A stretch of DNA of 28,919 nucleotides from DATGIQ01 sp035295665. Its GTDB lineage: Bacteria > Planctomycetota > Planctomycetia > Gemmatales > Gemmataceae. Below are positions 15,898-23,404 of the stretch, one piece after another. The number at the start of each line of letters is the position of its first letter. The stretch's first letter is position 1. The stretch is taken from positions 1 through 28,919 of the forward strand of contig DATGIQ010000226.1 of assembly GCA_035295665.1 (NCBI GenBank), given 5' to 3'. The notes below the pieces were generated by a model. It saw only the letters and a list, made by a program, of their open reading frames with translations. It made no database searches and was not told the DNA's origin. The translations under genes and the position numbers were made by a program.

Positions 15898-16524
15898 ATG
15901 ACCACTCCGCAGCCGGACACCGAGGAACTGTTGCGGCAAGCCGAGTTTGGCAATGCAAGCGCTCGGGAGAGCCTCTTGGCCCGCCACCGCAACCACCTTC
16001 GCAAGATGATCGCCTGGCGCTTGGATCGGCGCCTCGCTGCCCGCGTCGATCCGTCCGATGTCGTCCAGGAGGTCCTCCTGGAGGCCAGCCGTAAGATGGA
16101 CCGCTACCTGTGTGAGCGACCTGTGCCCTTCTTTCCCTGGCTACGCGCACTGGCCGGCGAGCACCTCGCCACGCTGCACCGCCGCCATGTTCGGGCCCAA
16201 GGGCGCAGCGTCCTGCGCGAACAGGTGGGTGTCCTCAGTCTCCCGGATGAGTCAGCCGCTGAGCTGGCCTCCCGCCTGGTGACGTCGTCCACCAGCCCCA
16301 CGCAGCGAGCAGTGCGGCGGGAACTGCGCGAGAGGGTGCAGCAGGCCCTGGAGCGACTTTCGGAACGGGACCGGGAAGTACTCGTGCTCCGCAACCTGGA
16401 GCAGCTCTCCGTTGCCGACACGGCGGAAGTCCTCCACATCAGTCCCGCCGCGGTCAAGGTGCGGCACCTACGGGCTCTCGAGCGGCTGCACGGGCTCCTG
16501 GCCGAGGAGCACGAGGAAACTTAG
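15898..16524 (+). CDS. ECF-type RNA polymerase sigma factor (planctomycete type)
   Basis: A 208-residue sigma-70 family protein with region 2 (about residues 8-95) and region 4 (about 140-200). Region 2 shows ARHRNHLRKMIAWRLDRRLA then DPSDVVQEVLLEASRKMDRY, with core-binding and -10-recognition residues. Region 4 shows LERLSERDREVLVLRNLEQL followed by an HTH, SVADTAEVLHISPAAVKVRH. The long linker and SPTQ-type motif before region 4 resemble the planctomycete ECF01-like group. The ATG follows GAGG at 8 nt. It stops 2 nt before the kinase start, so the two are translationally coupled. No classical anti-sigma factor gene is present, and the kinase may control it, which is inference. Confidence 0.92.
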   Translation: MTTPQPDTEELLRQAEFGNASARESLLARHRNHLRKMIAWRLDRRLAARVDPSDVVQEVLLEASRKMDRYLCERPVPFFPWLRALAGEHLATLHRRHVRAQGRSVLREQVGVLSLPDESAAELASRLVTSSTSPTQRAVRRELRERVQQALERLSERDREVLVLRNLEQLSVADTAEVLHISPAAVKVRHLRALERLHGLLAEEHEET

Positions 16525-16526
16525 CC

Positions 16527-19500
16527 ATGAACGAGTCATGCCGTGCCGACGTCCGGTCCACGGATTTCGATCGGCTGGCGGCGGATGTCATCGCGGAGAT
16601 CACCGACCGCCGGCACCGGGGCGAGACGGTGGACGTTGCAGAGTACTTGACGCGCTACCCGGAGTTGGCGGCACGGCTCCGCCCATTGATGGCGGCTCTG
16701 GACATGCTCGCCCAGTGCAGCTCTACGCCGGGCTCGGTCAGGTCGCTGGGAAAGTCCGTGGCCGGCGATGAGATTGATGGGACGCTTGGTGATTTCCGCT
16801 TGCTCCGCCAGGTGGGCCGCGGCGGCATGGGCTTCGTTTACGAGGCTGAGCAAATATCACTCGGGAGACGAGTCGCCCTCAAGGTGTTGCCATTTGCCGC
16901 CACGATGGACGCGCAGTACTTGCAGCGTTTTCACAACGAAGCGAAAGCGGCTGCGTGTCTCCACCACACCAACATCGTGCCGGTGTTCTCCGTCGGCTGC
17001 GAGCGCGGCGTCCACTTCTATGCTATGCAGTTCATCGACGGCCAACCGCTCAGCGAACTCATCCGCCAGTTGCGCAGCGTGATGAACAGCGAGAAGGCGA
17101 GGGCGGGGGTGGTCGAGCAAACGCCTGGCTGTCAATCTCCGTCGGGGAGTATTGCCTCGACGCCGCAACGAGCTTTCGAAGTCACACCGCTGACGGGCAA
17201 CGGGTGTCTCGGCCGCGGTTACTTCCGCAAGGTGGCGGAGTTGGGTGTGCAGGCGGCGGGGGCGCTGGACCATGCGCACCAATTGGGGATCGTCCATCGT
17301 GATATCAAGCCGGGTAATCTGCTGCTCGATGGCCGTGGCAATCTATGGGTGACGGACTTTGGGCTGGCGCAGATGCAGCACACCGAAGCGAGTCTGACGC
17401 TGACGGGCCAAGTGTTGGGCACGCCGCGGTACATGTCGCCGGAGCAGGCGTCGGCTAAACGACTACTCATCGATCACCGCACCGACGTCTACTCGTTGGG
17501 GGCGACGCTGTACGAGCTGTTGATGCTGCGGCCGGCGTTCGAGAGCGAGGACCGGCAGGAGCTATTGCAGCAGATCGCGTTTGAGGAGCCTCCTCTGCCG
17601 CGACGTTTCAACAAGGCGATCCCGGCGGAACTGGAAACCATCGTGCTCAAGGCGATGGCCAAGGATCCCGGCGAGCGCTTTGCCACCGCCGGCGAGCTGG
17701 CCGACGATCTGGGGCGCTGGCTGGAGGACCGACCCATCCGAGCACGGCGGTCCCCTCTACGGACGCGGCTGCTGCGCTGGGGGCGACTTCACCAGACGTT
17801 ACTCGTGAGCATGGCGGCGGCGTTGGTGATGGGGTTAGCGGTACTGGCGGGCAGCATCGGGTGGATTGTCCGCGACCGAGCCGCACGGCAAGCGAACATC
17901 GCCTCGGACGTTCGGACGGCACTGGACGAGGCGGAGCGGTTTCGAGGGGAAAACAAGCTGCCGCAAGCCCAGGCCGCGGCCAAACGCGCGGAGGCACTGC
18001 TGCACGACGGCGCGGCCGATCCTCACTTGGCCGAGTGGGTAGGGAGCCTGGTCCGGCAGTTAGCCGACGAAGAGGCGGACAGCCGACTGGTCGACCAATT
18101 ACAAGAATTACGGCTTCGCCAGGCCGGGGTGAACGCGGAAGAAAATCGCTTTCTTATCAGCAACGCGCGTCCCGATTATCAGCAGGCCTTCCGAACTTAT
18201 GGCGTGGGGATGGAGGCGACGACACCGGCAGAAACAGCAGCTCGGCTGCAAACGCGGCGTGCAGTGGTCCGTGCTACCCTGATAGCGGCTTTGGACCATT
18301 GGCTGATTTTGGCACGCCATGAGAAGGCCCCGGAGGCCGACTGGCTGGAACGGGTCCTGTCCCTTGCGGATCCGGATAGCTGGCGGCAACGGCTGCGTGC
18401 CGCACGGACGCGAAATGACCGGCAGGCACTGGAAAAGCTGGCGGCGGAAGTCGATCCTGCGGCGCAGCCTCCGGAGGCGCTGTTTGTGCTCGACCTCGCT
18501 CTCCGACAGCGCGGCGCCAAGGCGGCTGCCCTCGCGCTCTTGCGGCGTACCCAGGAGGCCTACCCCGCGGACTTTTGGGTCAATGAGAATCTGGGGATGG
18601 CCCTGCGAGAATGCCAACCGCCGCAGGACGAGGAAGCAATTCGCTTCTTGACGGTGGCTGTGGCCTTGCGGCCCGAAAGCCCGGGGGCACGCCTCAACCT
18701 CGGCCTCGTCCTTTGGGCAAAAGGCAGGCTCGACGAGGCGGCAGCCGCCTTCCGCCAGGTCATCGCGCTGCAAGCCGATTACGCCATCGCGCACCGCTAT
18801 CTAGGCCAGATCTATCTCGCTCAGGGCCATCTGAACGAGGCGATCGTGGCCTGTCGCCGAGCCATCGCACTGAAGCCCGATCAGCCCCAGACGCACTTCA
18901 TTCTCGCCACCGCCCTGGGCGAACAGAGCCGGCTCGCCGACTCGGCGGAGGCTTACCGTCGTGCCATTGAACTAAAGCCCGATTATGCCGAGGCCTATTG
19001 CAACCTCGGCAGGGTCCTCCGGCGGCAAGGGGAACTGGTGCAAGCCTCAGCCGCTTACGAGCGCGGGCACGCCTTGGGATCGCAACGCCCGCGCTGGCCC
19101 TACCCGTCGGCCGAGTGGGTGAAGAAAAGTCGGCGCCTCGTCGAATTGGAGGACCGGTTTCCGGCGATTCTCTGTGGCCAATCGCGGCCCACCATCGCGG
19201 CCGAGCTGAGTGAGTATGCCGAAGTTTGCTATGCCAAACGGCATTACCTGGCGGCGGCGCGCTTCTGGGCGGACAGTCTTGCCGCTGATCCAACGCTTGC
19301 CGCTGACCGACGGGATGAAGCGGTGTGCGCGGCTGTCTTGGTAGCGGCGGGCCAGGGGGAAGATTCCGGGCTGCTGGATGGCAAGGACCGCTCCGGCTGG
19401 CGCAAGCAGGCCTTGCAATGGCTGCACGACGATTTGATAGCTCTCACCGAACGCTTGAAGAGTGGCAAACCGCAAGATCGCCGCATGGTACGGCAACGGC

Positions 19501-19646
19501 TTCGGAATTGGAAGTGTGAACAGGAATTGGCTAGCCTTCGCGATCCCGCCGCCGTGGCCCGGCTCCCGGCCGACGACCAGGCATCTTGCCAAGAGTTTTG
19601 GTGCGATGTCGAGGCATTGTTGAACGCCATCGACACAGGCAAATAG
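16527..19646 (+). CDS. Hanks-type Ser/Thr protein kinase with transmembrane segment and TPR repeats
   Basis: A 1039-residue membrane protein. Residues 1-80 hold the short DxxEYLTRYPELAxxL motif common before planctomycete kinase domains. The kinase domain (about 88-375) has GRGGMGFVYE as glycine-rich loop (~97-106), catalytic-loop Lys119 in VALKVL, HRDIKPGN with Asp259, DFG (277-279), GTPRYMSPEQA in the activation segment, and DVYSLGATLYELL. All catalytic residues are present. About 50 residues with low similarity (QTPGCQSPSGSIASTPQRAF) are inserted between the small and large lobes. A membrane helix follows at ~424-448, then a coiled region and at least four TPR units (~690-870, such as LDEAAAAFRQVIALQADYAI). 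The topology suggests a cytosolic kinase and an exported TPR part. It is coupled to the upstream sigma factor. Confidence 0.94.
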   Translation: MNESCRADVRSTDFDRLAADVIAEITDRRHRGETVDVAEYLTRYPELAARLRPLMAALDMLAQCSSTPGSVRSLGKSVAGDEIDGTLGDFRLLRQVGRGGMGFVYEAEQISLGRRVALKVLPFAATMDAQYLQRFHNEAKAAACLHHTNIVPVFSVGCERGVHFYAMQFIDGQPLSELIRQLRSVMNSEKARAGVVEQTPGCQSPSGSIASTPQRAFEVTPLTGNGCLGRGYFRKVAELGVQAAGALDHAHQLGIVHRDIKPGNLLLDGRGNLWVTDFGLAQMQHTEASLTLTGQVLGTPRYMSPEQASAKRLLIDHRTDVYSLGATLYELLMLRPAFESEDRQELLQQIAFEEPPLPRRFNKAIPAELETIVLKAMAKDPGERFATAGELADDLGRWLEDRPIRARRSPLRTRLLRWGRLHQTLLVSMAAALVMGLAVLAGSIGWIVRDRAARQANIASDVRTALDEAERFRGENKLPQAQAAAKRAEALLHDGAADPHLAEWVGSLVRQLADEEADSRLVDQLQELRLRQAGVNAEENRFLISNARPDYQQAFRTYGVGMEATTPAETAARLQTRRAVVRATLIAALDHWLILARHEKAPEADWLERVLSLADPDSWRQRLRAARTRNDRQALEKLAAEVDPAAQPPEALFVLDLALRQRGAKAAALALLRRTQEAYPADFWVNENLGMALRECQPPQDEEAIRFLTVAVALRPESPGARLNLGLVLWAKGRLDEAAAAFRQVIALQADYAIAHRYLGQIYLAQGHLNEAIVACRRAIALKPDQPQTHFILATALGEQSRLADSAEAYRRAIELKPDYAEAYCNLGRVLRRQGELVQASAAYERGHALGSQRPRWPYPSAEWVKKSRRLVELEDRFPAILCGQSRPTIAAELSEYAEVCYAKRHYLAAARFWADSLAADPTLAADRRDEAVCAAVLVAAGQGEDSGLLDGKDRSGWRKQALQWLHDDLIALTERLKSGKPQDRRMVRQRLRNWKCEQELASLRDPAAVARLPADDQASCQEFWCDVEALLNAIDTGK

Positions 19647-19671
19647 GTCTGTGAAGCGATGCTTTTGCCGT

Positions 19672-19700
19672 TTGACAATTGCTGGCGTCCGGTCTACACG
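19672..19700 (+). promoter_or_regulatory. Weak promoter candidate before the beta-helix gene
   Basis: A perfect TTGACA (19672-19677) lies in the 115-nt gap after the kinase. Possible -10 boxes are TCTACA (19693) or TACACG (19695), neither strong. It is recorded because it could uncouple the surface protein from the kinase operon. Confidence 0.3.
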
Positions 19701-19761
19701 CCCAACGCAATGTTCTTCACTCACTCGAAAGCAGCCCGATCAACCCTGGGAGGTTCCCGCC

Positions 19762-22700
19762 ATGTTGTACCGCAAACTGTTCCGAGACTTGATGGGGCGC
19801 GGGTCGCCGCGGTCCTCGACCCGGCGGCCGCGTTCACTTCCCAGGCTCGAAGCACTGGAGGACCGGATCGCGCTGAGCACGCTCATAGTCACGAGTGCCG
19901 CCGATGATGGATCGGACGGCACCTTCCGCGTCGTGCTCGCCGCCGCCCGGAGCGGCGATACGATCCGGTTCGCGCGGCAGTTAGACGGCCAAATTATCAC
20001 CCTGCTGCACGGCGAGCTCGCCGTCAATCAGAGCCTGGACATCAAGGGGCCCGGTGCGGACAAACTGACGATCAGCGGCAATTCGTCCAGCCGAATCCTC
20101 GATATTGCCGCCGGGATGCACGTGGCGATTTCCGGCTTGACGCTCACCAACGGTCTGGCGACGGACGGGGCCGGCATCCGCAATGCCGGTGCTCTCACTC
20201 TCTCGAAGGATGTACTCATCGGCAACGTGGCCCAGGGAATCACCGGTGGCGGCCTCTTCGGCGACGGCGGCGGCCGAGGCGGTGCTCTCGAGAATCGGGC
20301 GGGAGCTACCCTTGATGTGTTGAAATGCAATTTTGCAAATAATCAGGCGCTCGGCGGGCCGAATGGAGGCAATGCCTTTGGCGGCGGCATCGACAACGAG
20401 GCGGGGACGATGACCCTCGACCAAAGCGAGTTTACGGGGAACCAGGCCGTGGCAGGTGAGGGCGGCTCGGCCGGCGTGGTGGTCAACCTACCCGGCGGTG
20501 CGGCCGCTACGCTCATGGGAGTCGGTATGGGCGGCGGCATTTGGAACGATGGCGGCTCGGTGAGCGTGCGGAATTGCACGCTGAGCCACAACCTGGCTCA
20601 AGGGGGCAGCAACGGGGATTCGAGCAGCAGCAAAACGCCCTACATGCTCATCGGCACTGCATCGGGCGGCGCCATCGGCAGTGGCGCTTTCTTTGCGATG
20701 CAGACGCCCAACCTCGCCATCACCGCCAGCACATTGACCGGCAATAACACTCAGGGCGGCTCCAACCTGATCGAGGCCGTCCCCGTTTCCTCGCAGACGA
20801 CAGACGCCGGTAACGGCCGAGGCGCCGCCGTGGGCGTTAGCGCGGGAAATCTCACCATCCTCAACGGCATGATCAGCGATAACAGGGCAATCGGCGGGGC
20901 CCTGTTTACAGACATCCAGGGTCGGACGAAGGCGGAAACTGAAGGCTCTGAAGGCATCGGCGGGGGCATCGATGATGCGTTTGATTTCGGCTTCTCGACA
21001 CCGGCGGTGCTTCCCAGTCTCTCTATCATGGGTAGCACGATTAACGGCAACGCGGCGCTGGACAATGGACCAAGCGGTGCTGGGATGGGTGGCGGCCTTG
21101 ACACCACGCAAGTGGCCGTTGTTATGGCCCACAGCACGGTGAGCAACAATCAGGCCAGTGGCGCCGTCGGGGGTGGAACCGTTTCAGGCGTCACTCGTGG
21201 CGGTGGAGCTGGCTTGGGGGGCGGCCTTGAAAGTACGGCGGGGTCGCTCACCATCACTGGCAGCGCGATCCACGACAATGTGGCGCAAGGGGGCACGGCC
21301 GGCACAGGCCCCATGGGCGGCAACGGGACCGGCGGAGGCATTAACTCGCGATCGCAGATCGCGGTCCTTACCAACACGAGCCTGGAGGGCAACCTGGCCA
21401 TCGGCGGCGACGCGTCCGCCACCACCGCCGGCGGCGGCAACGGGAGCGGTGGTGCCGTGGCGTCGCTGTCCGCAACCCTAGTCTTAACCCGGACAACCCT
21501 GAGCGACAACCAAGCCGTCGGAGGCGATAATCCGAGCCTTTCTGTCCAAGGAGGCGGCAGAGCACAAGGCGGTGGTGTCCTCCTCAGCAAGACTTCGGCA
21601 ACCCTGACAGGTACGAGTTTCAAAAAGAACCAGGCCTTGGGCGGCTCCGGCGGCAAGCGTGGCGGTGAAGCCGACGGCGGCGGTATCTCGGGGAACGCCA
21701 GCCCCGTGCGGATATCCGACAGCATCTTCGTGGGAAACGAGGCCATCGGCGGCGCCGGCGGGGCCGGGGTTGCGTTCGGTGCCGGCGGCCTCGCCCAGGG
21801 CGGCGGGTTCATGACCTTCGACGCGGACGCGAACATCCGCTCCACTCAATTCATCGGCAACCTGTGCCAGGGCGGGGCCGGCAATATTGGCTCTGAGGGT
21901 GTCGGTGGAGGTGTGGAGATCGCTGCCTTCACGTCTTCCACCGGTGCCATGCCAATCGTTATGGATTGCTTGTTCATGCAGAATACGGCCCAGGGCGGGG
22001 CAGGCGAGCCAACTGCCACCGATGGCGAAGGCGGCGGCATCTTTGTCAGCGGCTTTACGACCATGAGCATCCAGAACAGCACGTTCGTAGAGAACAAGGC
22101 CTTGGGCGGGGATAGCGCGGACAGAGGAGCGGGCGGCTTTGCGGCCGCGGGTGGTCTCGACATCGACGCCCAAAGCACTATCCAGGTCTCCGATTGCGCC
22201 TTCCTCGACAACGCGGCTCTCGGCGGCAACGGCGGGGCGGGGAACAGCACGAATTCCGCCGGCGGTGCGGGCGGCACCGCTACGGGTGGCGGAGTGAATG
22301 TGGACTTCGGATCCACGGCAACGATTCGCAACGCCAGCTTTTATGGGAACCTGGCCGAAGGCGGGACGGGAGGCGGAGGAGCCAGCGGCGCAGCCGGTGG
22401 CGCGGGGGGCGTCGGCCAAGGCGGCGCCCTCTCCAACTTGGATGCGACTACCACCCTAAGCAATTCCAGCTTCGTGATGAACGAGGCCTTCGGTGGCGGC
22501 GGTGGCACGGGAGATGCTGGAGGAGCAGGCGGCAAGGGCGGCGAAGGCGACGGCGGTGCCTGTTTCAATACGCTGGCCGGGCAGTCCGGCCAGGCCACTT
22601 TGACCCTTCGCTGTTGCGTGGTCGCGGCAAATATCGCGGAGGGCGGTGCCGGAGCAGCGGGCAGTAGTGGTGGGAATGGCAACGGAGGGGGGCTCTTTAA

Positions 22701-22914
22701 CGACATGGCCGCGACTACCACCGCTCTTGTCAGTGCGGTCGTCGGTAACCAAGCCGATGGTGGTAACGCCGGCGCGGGAGGCAGCGGTGGTGCAGGCGTC
22801 GGCGGTGGGATCTACAATCTCGGCACGGTTGGCCTGGATGCCGCCTCGATTGTTTTCAGCAACCATGCTTCTGCAAGCGCGGATGACGTATTCGGGCCAA
22901 TCACTCCGTTGTGA
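19762..22914 (+). CDS. Giant Gly-rich right-handed beta-helix surface protein
   Basis: A 1050-residue predicted exported protein. After a basic N-terminus comes PRLEALEDRIALSTLIVTSA, the planctomycete export-type LExLEDR motif. It leads into a beta-helix start of the choice-of-anchor Q/polymorphic outer membrane type (GTFRVVLAAARSGDTIRFAR, then LTISGNSSSRILDI). The body has about 21 repeats built on S-x-x-x-x-N-x-A-x-GG-x-GG-...-GGG(I/L), such as FVGNEAIGGAGGAGVAFGAG. Gly content is very high. ATG 19762 is chosen for GGGAGG 8 nt upstream; the frame also runs to GTG 19651 without a good site. No enzymatic site is visible, so an adhesive or structural role is inferred. It is likely expressed with or after the kinase upstream. 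Confidence 0.87.
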   Translation: MLYRKLFRDLMGRGSPRSSTRRPRSLPRLEALEDRIALSTLIVTSAADDGSDGTFRVVLAAARSGDTIRFARQLDGQIITLLHGELAVNQSLDIKGPGADKLTISGNSSSRILDIAAGMHVAISGLTLTNGLATDGAGIRNAGALTLSKDVLIGNVAQGITGGGLFGDGGGRGGALENRAGATLDVLKCNFANNQALGGPNGGNAFGGGIDNEAGTMTLDQSEFTGNQAVAGEGGSAGVVVNLPGGAAATLMGVGMGGGIWNDGGSVSVRNCTLSHNLAQGGSNGDSSSSKTPYMLIGTASGGAIGSGAFFAMQTPNLAITASTLTGNNTQGGSNLIEAVPVSSQTTDAGNGRGAAVGVSAGNLTILNGMISDNRAIGGALFTDIQGRTKAETEGSEGIGGGIDDAFDFGFSTPAVLPSLSIMGSTINGNAALDNGPSGAGMGGGLDTTQVAVVMAHSTVSNNQASGAVGGGTVSGVTRGGGAGLGGGLESTAGSLTITGSAIHDNVAQGGTAGTGPMGGNGTGGGINSRSQIAVLTNTSLEGNLAIGGDASATTAGGGNGSGGAVASLSATLVLTRTTLSDNQAVGGDNPSLSVQGGGRAQGGGVLLSKTSATLTGTSFKKNQALGGSGGKRGGEADGGGISGNASPVRISDSIFVGNEAIGGAGGAGVAFGAGGLAQGGGFMTFDADANIRSTQFIGNLCQGGAGNIGSEGVGGGVEIAAFTSSTGAMPIVMDCLFMQNTAQGGAGEPTATDGEGGGIFVSGFTTMSIQNSTFVENKALGGDSADRGAGGFAAAGGLDIDAQSTIQVSDCAFLDNAALGGNGGAGNSTNSAGGAGGTATGGGVNVDFGSTATIRNASFYGNLAEGGTGGGGASGAAGGAGGVGQGGALSNLDATTTLSNSSFVMNEAFGGGGGTGDAGGAGGKGGEGDGGACFNTLAGQSGQATLTLRCCVVAANIAEGGAGAAGSSGGNGNGGGLFNDMAATTTALVSAVVGNQADGGNAGAGGSGGAGVGGGIYNLGTVGLDAASIVFSNHASASADDVFGPITPL

Positions 22915-22979
22915 ACGAAACCCGGATGTGGTGGCACAGACCTGGCTTGGGGGCAAGGTTGGGCAGCGGTCGTGCAGAC

Positions 22980-23279
22980 TCATTCCTTGGGTGACAGTTT
23001 TTTCGCTTTTGGCTTCTTCTCTTTGCGCTCGGGTTCTTCGGGCGGCGGCTCGACTTCGGCGATCGATTTTTTCACAATTTCATCCAGGAGGAGCGCGGCA
23101 TGCCGTTGATGGTCCACCGTACCGAACAGCTGCCAGCCGCGCCGCCCGCGTTTCCGCAGTTCCTTGGCGCTGGGCTTGACGAGGATCTGGACGCGGCCCG
23201 GCTTGGTCAGGACAGCAAACTGCAATTGCGTGGCCAGTACGTCGGCGAAGTTTTTTCGCTTCCAGCTGGTCTTCTTCAT
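22980..23279 (-). CDS. Small basic protein of unknown function
   Basis: A 99-residue hypothetical protein, Lys/Arg-rich at both ends: it begins MKKTSWKRKNFADVLATQLQ and ends in a Pro/Glu/Lys tail (EPPPEEPERKEKKPKAKKLS). The centre reads FAVLTKPGRVQILVKPSAKE, then GRRGWQLFGTVDHQRHAALL, which looks like a small alpha/beta domain. No membrane segment or known motif was recognised; nucleic-acid binding is a guess from charge only. ATG 23279 is chosen over an upstream frame start (to 23318) because the leader there falls inside a hairpin. The likely ribosome-binding region (AAGAG) is inside that hairpin's paired arm. Confidence 0.6.
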   Translation of the reverse strand: MKKTSWKRKNFADVLATQLQFAVLTKPGRVQILVKPSAKELRKRGRRGWQLFGTVDHQRHAALLLDEIVKKSIAEVEPPPEEPERKEKKPKAKKLSPKE

Positions 23280-23285
23280 GGGGAG

Positions 23286-23331
23286 TTCTCTTGGTCGTTG
23301 TGAGCGCGAATTGATCACAAACCCAAGAGAA
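23286..23331 (-). promoter_or_regulatory. Long hairpin just before the small basic protein gene
   Basis: A 9-bp perfect arm (TTCTCTTGG 23286-23294 / CCAAGAGAA 23323-23331) continues after a small bulge into a 6-bp arm (TTGTGA / TCACAA) with an 11-nt loop. It ends 6 nt before the start codon and covers the presumed ribosome-binding site. It also lies 74 nt after the stop of the selenoprotein candidate on the same strand. No T tract follows, so translational control is favoured over termination. Confidence 0.5.
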
Positions 23332-23404
23332 GCATATCACATTCCCTGAGGCCGGACAGCTGCGCCGACCGCAGATTCGTTGCTCGGCACAATCCGCAGC
23401 AGTG

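Noticed and set aside
21150..22419. Long minus-strand open frames (231 and 311 aa) opposite the Gly-rich protein
   Set aside because: They are composition artefacts of GC-rich, Gly-codon repeats and have Pro/Ala-rich translations without domains or ribosome-binding sites.
23298..23320. CRP-like or lac-operator-like site (TTGTGA...TCACAA)
   Set aside because: The half-site spacing is 11 nt instead of 6, and the repeat is part of a longer hairpin, so a CRP site is not supported.
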